Below, in pieces: positions 17,885 through 26,526 of a stretch of DNA of 64,000 nt (position 1 is its first letter; every line of letters begins with the position of its first letter). Source of the stretch: Lysinibacillus irui (GTDB taxonomy: Bacteria; Bacillota; Bacilli; Bacillales_A; Planococcaceae). The position numbers and the translations under genes are program-made. The stretch spans positions 613,501 through 677,500 of the forward strand of contig NZ_CP113527.1 in the NCBI RefSeq assembly GCF_028877475.1. Direction: 5' to 3'. Under the pieces are notes generated by a model. The model searched no databases, was not told the DNA's origin, and saw only the letters and a program-made list of their open reading frames with translations.

Positions 17885-18840
17885 AAAAGGTATCGATAAT
17901 TATCCCTACTTATAATAGAGCTAAGCTTCTAAAAAAATCAATTGAAAGTTGCTTACAACAAACATATAAAAATATTGAACTTATTATTGTTGATGATGGA
18001 TCAACTGATAATACTTGTGAAATTTTACATGATATAAAGGATGGAAGAGTGAAATATATTTTCCAGGAAAACAAGGGTTTGCCTGAGGCGTTAAATACAG
18101 GATTTAAAAACGCTGAAGGTGATTATTTAACTTGGACTTCAGATGATAATTTATATAGATTAGAAACAATTAAAGTAATGGTTGATAGATTAGAAGAATT
18201 AGGGGAACCAGGTTTTGTTTATACTGATATGGAAATTTATTATGAGGATACGGGTGAAACTGAATATCGCAATTATTCAGTAAATAATCGTATATATATG
18301 GGAAATTATATAGGAGCATGTTTTTTATATAGTAAAGAAATTTATAATGAAATTGGTGATTATGACCCAGATATGTATTTAGCTGAGGATTATGATTATT
18401 GGATTAGAGTTTGCGAAAAATATCCAATGATTCATATTCCTAAGAATCTTTATATTTATAGAGATCATAAAGAATCATTGAGCCGTTCTAGACGATTAAA
18501 AGTTATTGAAGCCTTTGAAAAAGTATTTGAAAAAAATGATTGTTATACTAAAATGTTTTCTGAAATTGCGAACTATTCCTTAGAAAGAGATATTTATATA
18601 TATGGTAAAGGAGCTTTTGCAGAAAGAATTTACAAAAACAGCTCTTTTCCTAATTTCAAAGGATTTATCGATTCTTTCATTAAAGAAGAAGAGGTATTTT
18701 GCTCAGAAAAAGTATACCCATTACACAAGTTAACTGAATGTAGTTCTAAACCTTATATAATAATTGCTTCTACTTTCAGAGCAGAAATTGAAAAAAATTT
18801 AAAAAAAATTGACTATAAACCTATTTTAGATTTTTATTAA
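17881..18840 (+). CDS. Family 2 glycosyltransferase with C-terminal Rossmann-like module
   Basis: A 319-residue protein. The GT-A domain opens V-S-I-I-I-P-T-Y-N-R-A, with I-V-D-D-G-S-T-D-N-T and a T-S-D-D-N acidic motif; E-D-Y-D-Y-W-I-R lies late in the domain. Residues about 237-319 (D-I-Y-I-Y-G-K-G-A-F onward) repeat the Rossmann-like module of the GT at 15997. ATG 17881 overlaps the methyltransferase stop as ATGA and follows GGGGAAAAG; an upstream in-frame ATG at 17839 lies inside the methyltransferase gene. Donor and acceptor unknown. Confidence 0.83.
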   Translation: MKKVSIIIPTYNRAKLLKKSIESCLQQTYKNIELIIVDDGSTDNTCEILHDIKDGRVKYIFQENKGLPEALNTGFKNAEGDYLTWTSDDNLYRLETIKVMVDRLEELGEPGFVYTDMEIYYEDTGETEYRNYSVNNRIYMGNYIGACFLYSKEIYNEIGDYDPDMYLAEDYDYWIRVCEKYPMIHIPKNLYIYRDHKESLSRSRRLKVIEAFEKVFEKNDCYTKMFSEIANYSLERDIYIYGKGAFAERIYKNSSFPNFKGFIDSFIKEEEVFCSEKVYPLHKLTECSSKPYIIIASTFRAEIEKNLKKIDYKPILDFY

Positions 18841-18865
18841 CTTTTACAGAGCAGAGGCGTTTCTA

Positions 18866-19987
18866 TTGAAAGTTTCTATTATTACACCAGTATATAACGC
18901 AGAAAAATATATAGATAATAGTATAGAAAGTGTTTTAAATCAAACATATCAAGATTTTGAATTAATAATTGTAAATGACGGGTCTACAGATAATTCCGCT
19001 CAAAATATAAAAAAGTATTTATTTGATTCTAGAATTAAATACTATCTCCAAGAAAATAAAGGTGAATCAGCTGCCAGAAATAAAGGAATCGAAGAAGCTC
19101 AAGGTGAATTTATTGCGTTTCTTGATGCAGATGATTTATATCAGCCTACTAAAATTGAAGAACAAATTAACTATTTTAACCAATATAAGGATATAGATGT
19201 TGTATATACAGATGTGCAAATTATAGATGAAAAGGGTAGAAATCAAGGTGTATTAAAAAGTGAGGAAATTATTTCGACTCAAGATAACTTTCTTGCAAAT
19301 ATGTTGTATAGACAATTAATTCCGGGACCAGCAGCTATTATGTTAAGAAGAAAATGTATTGAGAGTGGGATTCGCTACCCTGAGAATTATTCGAATGCAG
19401 AAGATTATTTATTTACTATTCAATTATCCCAACACTTTAATTTTGGATATCTACCAAAAAAGTTATATTCTTATCGAAGACATGATAGTAATTTAACGAA
19501 CAACCATTCTAAGCAATTAGAAAGTGAATGTGAAATAATTCAATCATTGGGTGTTCATAAAATTATTAGTATTGTAAAAAGTACGTCTTACAATAGTGAA
19601 GAACAAAATCTACTGTTAGCTAAAATATTCTTGAAAATCAATGAACTGCAGAAAGCGTTAGAATTTTTAGATAATAATAGTGAAAACTGGGAGTATTTTT
19701 TTGTAAAAGGAATCATTTTTTATAAGCTAAATAGATTCACTGATGCAAAAGCAGCATTTGAATTGGGAAGAATAAAAAAAGAGAATGCTGAAATTTTAAA
19801 TAACCTTGGATGTACATATTGCCAGTTAGGAAATTGGAAGGAAGCAGTTTTTTTATTTAAAAAAGCAATTAATATTCGAGAAAATTATAGTGACCCCCTA
19901 ATTAACTTAGCAAGTGCAAAAACGAGAAAATCTCCTAAAATAACGGAGAAAAAACTAAGGGTTCAATTGACGAATTATAATAAATAA
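18866..19987 (+). CDS. Family 2 glycosyltransferase fused to TPR repeats
   Basis: A 373-residue protein with an N-terminal GT-A domain (V-S-I-I-T-P-V-Y-N-A-E, V-N-D-G-S-T-D-N-S, L-D-A-D-D). From about residue 245 it has helical repeats with the tetratricopeptide pattern, including A-E-I-L-N-N-L-G-C-T-Y and W-K-E-A-V-F-L-F-K-K-A. A GT-TPR fusion is compatible with acting on a protein such as flagellin, as TPRs often dock protein acceptors; this is inference. The start is TTG 18866 behind AGAGG. A terminator follows. Confidence 0.8.
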   Translation: MKVSIITPVYNAEKYIDNSIESVLNQTYQDFELIIVNDGSTDNSAQNIKKYLFDSRIKYYLQENKGESAARNKGIEEAQGEFIAFLDADDLYQPTKIEEQINYFNQYKDIDVVYTDVQIIDEKGRNQGVLKSEEIISTQDNFLANMLYRQLIPGPAAIMLRRKCIESGIRYPENYSNAEDYLFTIQLSQHFNFGYLPKKLYSYRRHDSNLTNNHSKQLESECEIIQSLGVHKIISIVKSTSYNSEEQNLLLAKIFLKINELQKALEFLDNNSENWEYFFVKGIIFYKLNRFTDAKAAFELGRIKKENAEILNNLGCTYCQLGNWKEAVFLFKKAINIRENYSDPLINLASAKTRKSPKITEKKLRVQLTNYNK

Positions 19988-19994
19988 TACAAAT

Positions 19995-20025
19995 ACGATA
20001 GCCTGTTTTACATGGCTATCGTTTT
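19995..20025 (+). terminator. Terminator after the glycosyltransferase block
   Basis: ACGATAGCC pairs perfectly with GGCTATCGT across a 10-nt loop and is followed by four T residues. It splits the island into two transcription units. Confidence 0.75.
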
Positions 20026-20044
20026 AAATTTGAGGTGATTTAGG

Positions 20045-20971
20045 GTGACTAATAACATATTATTAACAAGTGTAGGAGGAAAAGTCCCGTTAATTCAATG
20101 TTTGAAAGAAAAAACATCCGCTAAAATAATAGGTTGTGATATTCAAGATTCTATACTAAGTAAAAATTTTTTAGATGATTTTTTCATTGAAGAAAAATTA
20201 GAAAATGTTAATATGAATCAATTCATATTAACTTGTAAAAATAAAAAAATAAATTATATTATTCCAACACGAGAAGCAGATCTCCTTTTTTTTAGTGAAT
20301 GGAAAAATATTTTAGAGAAAGAAAATATTTTTGTAATGGTTTCGGATAGACAAAGTATTGAATTTGTAAATGATAAATATAAATTTTATCAAGCATTAAT
20401 TAAAGAAGATTTAAATGTTATACCTGTAATACAAAAATCAGATTTAAAAGAAAATAAACAATATGTATTGAAGGAATGTAAAGGAGCAGGGTCTAAAAAT
20501 TTATTAGTAAAATTAAATAAAAATCAAGTTCTTGAAAATTACGATTTTTTTGAAGAGCCTATTATTCAACCTTATATTAAAGGAAAAGAATTCAGTATAG
20601 ATATTTATATTACAAAAAATAAAAAAGTAAAAGCTACTATTGTGAGAGAGAGAGTATTAGTAATTGATGGAGAATCTCAGATTACTCAAGTTGTAGAGCA
20701 TCCTAAATTATCAAAGTTAATAGAAAAAGCAGCTTTAGTTTTAAACTTAGAAGGTCATGTTATGTTTCAAGCATTTGAAGATAACAATGGAGAACTTTGG
20801 ATTATAGAGTGTAACGCTCGCATAGGTGGTGCTTCAACGCTTAGTATTTACGCAGGACTAGACACATTTAATTGGTGGATAGCTGAATGTAATGGGCAAA
20901 ACATTGATAATTGGCCTGTAGAAACTAAAATGTTGAAACAAATTCGATATAAAAAGGATTTGATTTTATGA
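20045..20971 (+). CDS. ATP-grasp enzyme, carbamoyl-phosphate-synthase-like
   Basis: A 308-residue ATP-grasp protein. The N-terminus resembles the pre-ATP-grasp domain (N-I-L-L-T-S-V-G-G-K), the middle has the nucleotide-binding strands Y-V-L-K-E-C-K-G-A-G-S-K-N, and the metal-binding motif near the end reads I-I-E-C-N-A-R-I-G-G-A-S. ATP-grasp enzymes join a carboxylate to an amine or thiol through an acyl-phosphate. The start is GTG 20045 with GAGGTGATTTAGG upstream. The stop overlaps the HAD gene by 4 bp. It may attach an acyl or amino-acid group to an amino sugar; the substrate is unknown. Confidence 0.78.
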   Translation: MTNNILLTSVGGKVPLIQCLKEKTSAKIIGCDIQDSILSKNFLDDFFIEEKLENVNMNQFILTCKNKKINYIIPTREADLLFFSEWKNILEKENIFVMVSDRQSIEFVNDKYKFYQALIKEDLNVIPVIQKSDLKENKQYVLKECKGAGSKNLLVKLNKNQVLENYDFFEEPIIQPYIKGKEFSIDIYITKNKKVKATIVRERVLVIDGESQITQVVEHPKLSKLIEKAALVLNLEGHVMFQAFEDNNGELWIIECNARIGGASTLSIYAGLDTFNWWIAECNGQNIDNWPVETKMLKQIRYKKDLIL

Positions 20972-21645
20972 AAAAAGTAGTTGTATTTGATATGGATGAT
21001 ACTGTATATGATGAATTTGATTTTGTTAAAAGTGGATTTCAAGCTGTAGCTCAATATCTAGCTTCAACATACGATTTAAATGAAAAAAATCTTTATAAAT
21101 GGATGTGGAAAGAAGTACTCGAAAAAGGAAGAGGTACTGTTTTCGATAATTTATTAAGAGAGTTGCATCTATATAATAAGACACTAGTTCAAAAATGTAT
21201 CTCGATTTATCGTTTGCACAAACCAAATATAAAACTACCAATTGAAAGTGAAAAAGTGTTACAAAATTTATCTAAGGACTATGTTTTATATCTAGTAACG
21301 GATGGTAATAAAATAGTACAACAAAATAAAGTTACAGCATTAAAAATAGAGCAGTATATGAAGAAGTGTTATATTACATATCGTTATGGAAGAAAGCATA
21401 GCAAACCCTCACCACATTGTTTCAAATTGATTGCTCAAAGAGAGAATATTGAACCTAATCAAATTGTTTATATAGGGGATAATCCAACAAAAGATTTCAT
21501 AGGTATTAAACCACTGGGATTTAAAACGATAAGAATTATGACTGGACAACATAAGGATTTAGAATTAGATAACGAATATGAAGCAGATATTCGAATAAAT
21601 TCTCTGTTGGAACTTCCACCTATATTAAAACAACTGTGGAGATAG
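20968..21645 (+). CDS. HAD-superfamily hydrolase
   Basis: A 225-residue haloacid-dehalogenase-like phosphatase. Motif I is F-D-M-D-D-T-V-Y-D (D7 nucleophile, D9 acid/base), motif II is the L-V-T-D-G strand, motif III is K-P-S-P, and motif IV is Y-I-G-D-N-P-T-K-D. A helical cap lies between motifs I and II. It is coupled to the ATP-grasp gene by an ATGA overlap, so the two probably act on the same substrate. It could remove a phosphate from a sugar or nonulosonic acid intermediate, but no specific substrate is shown. Confidence 0.82.
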   Translation: MKKVVVFDMDDTVYDEFDFVKSGFQAVAQYLASTYDLNEKNLYKWMWKEVLEKGRGTVFDNLLRELHLYNKTLVQKCISIYRLHKPNIKLPIESEKVLQNLSKDYVLYLVTDGNKIVQQNKVTALKIEQYMKKCYITYRYGRKHSKPSPHCFKLIAQRENIEPNQIVYIGDNPTKDFIGIKPLGFKTIRIMTGQHKDLELDNEYEADIRINSLLELPPILKQLWR

Positions 21646-21658
21646 GAGAGATATATAA

Positions 21659-22381
21659 ATGAAAATTATTATTATTATTCAAGCCCGTTTGGGTTCTACT
21701 CGCTTACCAGGGAAAGTTTTGAAGCCACTAGGTGATGTCGATGTTTTAACATATGATATTGAACGCTGTAGAGCAATAAAGGGAGTTGAGAATGTCATTG
21801 TAGCAACCTCTTCTTTACCTCAAGATGATGCTATTGCAGCTTGGTGTGAGAATCACCAAGTAGCCTATTTCCGTGGTTCAGAAGATGATGTATTAGATCG
21901 ATACGTACAATGCGCTAAATTGTATAAACCAGATTATGTGATGCGCATTACATCGGATTGTCCATTTGTTGATTATGAAATGGCATCAGAAATGGTTGAA
22001 TTACTTGAAAAAGAGCCTAAAGAAATTGTATTAATTGATGGTCAATTGCCACGTGGTCTTGCGGTAGAAATTATTTCTTATGAGACTTTGTTAAGAATTA
22101 ATGAGATAGGTCAGGAGCCACGTCACCGTGAACATGTGACCTATTATGCATATGAATTTTCTGAAAAGTTTACTTCGATTACATACAAGGTACCTGAAAA
22201 TCGAAATGCACCAGCGCTTCGTATTACTTTAGATACGGAGGAGGATTATGCATTAATGGTTGAGGTTGCTAAGCACTTTAACAATCCACTTGTATCAAGT
22301 GCTGATGTAATTCACTTTTTGAAAGAGCATCCAGAAGTAGCTAAAATAAATGCTTGTATTGAGCAAAAGCCAGTGATTTAA
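21659..22381 (+). CDS. pseF: SpsF/PseF-type cytidylyltransferase
   Basis: A 240-residue nucleotidyltransferase opening I-I-I-I-Q-A-R-L-G-S-T-R-L-P-G-K-V-L, with S-D-C-P-F-V-D as the metal-binding motif and an R-G-L-A-V-E-I segment late. This SpsF-like type does the job of PseF, activating pseudaminic acid to CMP-pseudaminic acid, in many Gram-positive flagellar clusters. The next gene, pseG, starts right after its stop. The activity is inferred from the pseG-pseI neighbours. Confidence 0.8.
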   Translation: MKIIIIIQARLGSTRLPGKVLKPLGDVDVLTYDIERCRAIKGVENVIVATSSLPQDDAIAAWCENHQVAYFRGSEDDVLDRYVQCAKLYKPDYVMRITSDCPFVDYEMASEMVELLEKEPKEIVLIDGQLPRGLAVEIISYETLLRINEIGQEPRHREHVTYYAYEFSEKFTSITYKVPENRNAPALRITLDTEEDYALMVEVAKHFNNPLVSSADVIHFLKEHPEVAKINACIEQKPVI

Positions 22382-23338
22382 ATGAACGTTATTATTCGTA
22401 CAGATGCTTCTATTACAATCGGCAGTGGACATGTAATGCGTTGTTTGACGATCGCTAAAAGTCTTCGAAGACATGGGTTTAATGTTTTATTTTGGATGGA
22501 TTCTTTGGAGGGTAATTTAATCCAATATGTACAGCAACAGGGTTTTGAGTGTTGTAAAACAGCTCTCGAAGCAGATTTATATATAATTGACCATTATGCA
22601 TTAGAAGTAAAGTGGGAAAAATCAATTCGTCCCTTCACGAAAAAGATTGTAGTCATTGATGATTTAGCACGTAAACATGATTGTGATTTGATATTAGACC
22701 AAAATGTTATTCCACAGTTTGAAACACGCTATGACAAGAAAGTCCCAGCACATTGTGTAACGTTACTTGGTCCGAAATATCTGATTATGCGTGATGAATT
22801 TTTACGACAGCGGCAGAAATTAAGACATCGAGGAAACCAAATCAATAGGCTTCTTATTTTCATGGGGGGCAGTGATTCAACGAATGAAACGATGAAAATT
22901 TTAAGTGCGATAGAAAGTCTTAATTTTGTACATGTCGATGTAGTCGTAGGCAATAGTAATCCGAGGAAAGAACAAATTAAACAAATTTGTTCGAAACGAA
23001 ATTATCATTTTCATTGCCAAATAAACTATATGGCAAAGTTAATGCAGCTAGCAGACTTTGCGATAGGCGCAGGTGGAAGTACGCTTTGGGAACGTTGTTA
23101 TGTTGGTCTTCCTTCAAGTTCGACAATTGTTGCCGATAATCAAAGAGAGACAACTACTTATGCTGGACAATTAGGTGTAACAATAAATTTAGGATGGCAT
23201 GAGGAAGTAACTTCTAACACGTATAGTCAATTATTAACGGACCTACAAATGAAAGGCATGAGTGAAAAAGGTCTAGAACTTACAGCAAATGAGCAACCAA
23301 ATGCTTGGTTGTATGAAATTTTGGAGTTGATAAAATGA
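22382..23338 (+). CDS. pseG: UDP-2,4-diacetamido-2,4,6-trideoxy-altropyranose hydrolase, PseG
   Basis: A 318-residue GT-B-fold hydrolase that removes UDP from the bacillosamine-like altrose intermediate before condensation. The N-terminal signature is T-I-G-S-G-H-V-M-R-C with the catalytic His, followed by I-D-D-L-A-R-K-H-D-C-D and L-D-Q-N; the donor-binding part shows G-A-G-G-S-T-L-W-E-R. ATG 22382 follows the pseF stop directly, and the end overlaps pseI by 4 bp. If the C4 amine is formylated rather than acetylated here, the substrate would differ from that of Campylobacter PseG. Confidence 0.88.
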   Translation: MNVIIRTDASITIGSGHVMRCLTIAKSLRRHGFNVLFWMDSLEGNLIQYVQQQGFECCKTALEADLYIIDHYALEVKWEKSIRPFTKKIVVIDDLARKHDCDLILDQNVIPQFETRYDKKVPAHCVTLLGPKYLIMRDEFLRQRQKLRHRGNQINRLLIFMGGSDSTNETMKILSAIESLNFVHVDVVVGNSNPRKEQIKQICSKRNYHFHCQINYMAKLMQLADFAIGAGGSTLWERCYVGLPSSSTIVADNQRETTTYAGQLGVTINLGWHEEVTSNTYSQLLTDLQMKGMSEKGLELTANEQPNAWLYEILELIK

Positions 23339-24381
23339 TAAAAATAGGACATAAAGAAATTGGACGTCATACTAAACCATTTATTATTGCAGAAATGTCA
23401 GGTAATCATAACCAATCATTAGAACGTGCTTTACACTTAGTAGAGTTAGCTGCAGAAGCAGGTGTTGATGCGTTAAAGCTACAAACCTATACACCTGATA
23501 CAATTACCTTGGATGTACATACTAACGAATTTTTCATTCAGGATGAAAGTAATCTTTGGAAGGGTAATTCTCTCTACAATTTATATAAAGAAGCTTATAC
23601 TCCTTGGGAATGGCACGAAGCTATCTTTAATCGTGCAAAAGAACTTGGCCTATTAGCGTTTAGTTCACCTTTCGATGAAACAGCCGTTGATTTTTTAGAA
23701 ACTCTGAATGTACCTGCTTATAAAATTGCCTCTTTTGAAAACGTGGATATACCATTAATTAGAAAAGTGGCGCGTACTGGTAAACCAATTATTATTTCGA
23801 CCGGTATGGCAACAGCAGCAGAGTTGGATGAAGCAGTTCGTGTTGCGAAAGCTGAAGGAAATCATCAAATAGTATTATTAAAATGTACTAGTACATACCC
23901 TGCAACACCGGAGAATTCTAATATAGCGACAATACCTCATATGCATGAACTATTTAGAACTGAAATTGGTTTATCAGATCACACAATGGGAGTCGGGGTA
24001 TCAGTTGCCGCAGTAGCTTTAGGTGCAACTGTTATTGAGAAACATTTCACCACTTCAAGAGCTCATGGTGGAGTAGATTCTGCATTTTCAATGGAGCCAC
24101 ACGAGTTAAAAATGTTAGTTGAGGAAACTGAACGTGCATGGCAAAGCGTGGGACAAATTCAATATGGCTCGACTGAGGCTGAGAAAGGTTCAGAAATATT
24201 CCGACGTTCATTATATATAGGGGAAGACTTAAAAACTGGTGACATTTTAACTGAGGAGAATCTACGAAATGTTCGACCAGGATTAGGCTTACCGACAAAA
24301 TACTATGATTTAGTGCTTGGGAAAACTGTTAAACAAGATGTAAAAAAAGGAACACCTTTAAGTTGGGAGTTATTACTGTGA
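23335..24381 (+). CDS. pseI: Pseudaminic acid synthase, PseI
   Basis: A 348-residue NeuB-family enzyme that condenses a 6-deoxy hexose with phosphoenolpyruvate. The TIM-barrel domain shows I-I-A-E-M-S-G-N-H-N, D-A-L-K-L-Q-T-Y, F-S-S-P-F-D, S-T-G-M-A and L-S-D-H-T-M-G. The last 60 residues form an antifreeze-like SAF domain (R-R-S-L-Y-I onward). The Y-T-P-D-T-I-T-L pattern is typical of PseI rather than of sialic or legionaminic acid synthases. It overlaps both neighbours by 4 bp. Confidence 0.92.
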   Translation: MIKIGHKEIGRHTKPFIIAEMSGNHNQSLERALHLVELAAEAGVDALKLQTYTPDTITLDVHTNEFFIQDESNLWKGNSLYNLYKEAYTPWEWHEAIFNRAKELGLLAFSSPFDETAVDFLETLNVPAYKIASFENVDIPLIRKVARTGKPIIISTGMATAAELDEAVRVAKAEGNHQIVLLKCTSTYPATPENSNIATIPHMHELFRTEIGLSDHTMGVGVSVAAVALGATVIEKHFTTSRAHGGVDSAFSMEPHELKMLVEETERAWQSVGQIQYGSTEAEKGSEIFRRSLYIGEDLKTGDILTEENLRNVRPGLGLPTKYYDLVLGKTVKQDVKKGTPLSWELLL

Positions 24382-25718
24382 ATGAATTAAATGAAATGGA
24401 CGAATTGTTTGATCGACTTTTTCCAATTATGCGTAGTATTACAGGAGAAGGTGTTCGAGAAACAATTCGCATCCTACAAGAATATATTCCACTTAAAATG
24501 GAAGGAATTCCAACAGGAACAAAAGTATTTGATTGGGAAATTCCAAAAGAGTGGGTTATCCGAGAAGCTTGGATTAAGGATGAGCATGGTGAGACAATCA
24601 TTGATATCAAGGATTTAAATTTACATGTTGTTAATTATAGTGAGCCTATAGATATGTGGCTTTCTCTTAAGGAATTAAAGAAACATGTACATACGATTCC
24701 ACATCTACCAGAAGCTGTGCCCTATGTTATTTCCTATTATAAGGAACGTTGGGGTTTTTGCATGAGCCAAAACCAGTTAGAGGATCTTCCAGATGGCAAG
24801 TACCATGTGTATATTGATAGTGAAAAAATTGATGGTGAGTTAAACTTTGCTCAAGCTGTTTTACCTGGAAAATCAAGAAAAGAAGTTTTAATTAGTACAT
24901 ATATTTGTCATCCTTCCATGGCGAATAACGAACTAAGTGGACCAATTGTTGCAGCCTTTTTATATAATCGCCTTAAACAGTGGGAAAATAGAGAGCTAAC
25001 TTATCGATTTGTTTTTTTACCTGAAACAATAGGATCTATTGCCTATTTATCGAAATACGGACAACATTTAAAGGAGAATATGTATTCCGGAGCAGTATTA
25101 ACTTGTTTGGGTGGTAAAGAACATCAACTTAGTTACAAGAAATCTCGTAATACTAATGCGCCACTTAATAATTTGTTAACCTACTTAAAAGAAAGTGGAC
25201 AATATAGTTATCCAATACGTCCATTTACACCATTGTTTGGTTCAGATGAACGTCAATATTGTTCGCCTGGTTTTAATTTGCCAGTAGGGCAGTTCTCTAA
25301 AATGATATATGGAGCGTACCAAGGCTATCATAATTCTTTCGATACAAAAGAGCATATGACAATAGAAGCTTTATTAAATAGTGTCAATGAAATTGAATAT
25401 ATTTTACAGCTACAAGAATTAGATGGCTATTATATTAATAAAAAACCATTTGGTGAACCAAAACTAGGAAAATATGATCTTTATCCTGATATAAATGCCC
25501 CTGGGTCATGGGGAAGCTCTAGTAGTAAAAAAATAGATAATCGACAACAATTAAATCAAGTACTAACACTTTTAAGTTATTCTGATGGGAAACATAAATT
25601 ATCCGATGTAGCTAAAACATTAAACTATTCACTAGAAGATTATAAAATTTCAATTGATGTATTAAAAGAGCATCAATTACTTGAAGGTCCATTTTACGAC
25701 GAGAAGGAGTTATTTTAG
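24378..25718 (+). CDS. DUF4910 aminopeptidase-like protein with C-terminal winged helix
   Basis: A 446-residue protein with a DUF2172/DUF4910 (zinc aminopeptidase-like, M28-related) body and a short C-terminal winged-helix segment (from about residue 375) of the HTH_47 type. Candidate metal or active-site segments are I-C-H-P-S-M-A-N-N-E-L-S-G and F-L-P-E-T-I-G-S. GTG 24378 overlaps the pseI stop as GTGA and has GGGAG 8 bp upstream; the in-frame TTG at 24363 overlaps that site. Such genes recur in surface-sugar clusters, but no biochemical role is known to me. It may process an amide on a sugar. Confidence 0.8.
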   Translation: MNELNEMDELFDRLFPIMRSITGEGVRETIRILQEYIPLKMEGIPTGTKVFDWEIPKEWVIREAWIKDEHGETIIDIKDLNLHVVNYSEPIDMWLSLKELKKHVHTIPHLPEAVPYVISYYKERWGFCMSQNQLEDLPDGKYHVYIDSEKIDGELNFAQAVLPGKSRKEVLISTYICHPSMANNELSGPIVAAFLYNRLKQWENRELTYRFVFLPETIGSIAYLSKYGQHLKENMYSGAVLTCLGGKEHQLSYKKSRNTNAPLNNLLTYLKESGQYSYPIRPFTPLFGSDERQYCSPGFNLPVGQFSKMIYGAYQGYHNSFDTKEHMTIEALLNSVNEIEYILQLQELDGYYINKKPFGEPKLGKYDLYPDINAPGSWGSSSSKKIDNRQQLNQVLTLLSYSDGKHKLSDVAKTLNYSLEDYKISIDVLKEHQLLEGPFYDEKELF

Positions 25719-26524
25719 TGAGAGTATTATTACTAACAGGATCACATCCGAGACATATATATATAGTAAATAGACTAGCTGAATTAGGCTTAGTAGCTGC
25801 ACATGTTATGGAAATCCGAGAGGCGTTTATTCCTCAGCCACCAGCCAATCTAGAAGAAATGGATCGCTTGAACTTTATTCGACATTTTGCAGATAGAGAT
25901 GAAGCAGAACAGCGCCATTTTGCAGGACATGAAAAAGTACAACTTGAAATTCCAACTTTAAATGTGTCTTTAGCACAGTTAAATAGTGAGGAAACAATTA
26001 AGTGGATTGCTTCACAATCATTTGATATAGCTATTAGTTATGGGGTACATAAGTTATCTGACGAGTTATTAAATGTTCTACCAAAGCATTCATGGAATAT
26101 TCATGGTGGACTTTCACCTTGGTATAAAGGAAACACCACACTATTTTGGCCATTCTTTATGTTACGTCCAAATTGGGCAGGTATGACAGTCCACCGATTA
26201 TCGGCGCGTTTAGACGCGGGAGATATTGTCCATCAATCAGTTCCAAATTTAGATTATGGAGATGGTCTTCATGATGTTGCTTGTAAAGCGGTCGTTCAAG
26301 TTGCTAAGGATTTATCTACAATTCTAACTACAACATCTCTTGACCAAGTAGATTATTATCCGCAAAAAGGAAATGGGAAACTTTGGATAGGTAATGATTG
26401 GATGCCACAGCATCTACGCTTTGTTTACAATCAATATAAGAATGATATTGTAGACCAGTTTTTAGACGGCAAAATACCTAGAATTGATCCTCCTATTATT
26501 TCTGCTTTGAGAAATGAGGAATAG
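25718..26524 (+). CDS. Formyltransferase-family protein in the pseudaminic acid cluster
   Basis: A 268-residue formyltransferase with N127, H129 (N-I-H-G-G-L-S-P-W-Y-K-G) and D166 (R-L-D-A-G-D-I-V), matching the Asn-His-Asp triad of folate-dependent formyltransferases. It lacks a tRNA-binding domain, so it is not methionyl-tRNA formyltransferase. It lies between the DUF4910 gene and pseC. No PseH acetyltransferase is encoded in the window, so it may formylate the C4 amine made by PseC. That role is inference. GTG overlaps the previous stop by one base. Confidence 0.82.
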   Translation: MRVLLLTGSHPRHIYIVNRLAELGLVAAHVMEIREAFIPQPPANLEEMDRLNFIRHFADRDEAEQRHFAGHEKVQLEIPTLNVSLAQLNSEETIKWIASQSFDIAISYGVHKLSDELLNVLPKHSWNIHGGLSPWYKGNTTLFWPFFMLRPNWAGMTVHRLSARLDAGDIVHQSVPNLDYGDGLHDVACKAVVQVAKDLSTILTTTSLDQVDYYPQKGNGKLWIGNDWMPQHLRFVYNQYKNDIVDQFLDGKIPRIDPPIISALRNEE

Positions 26525-26526
26525 AT

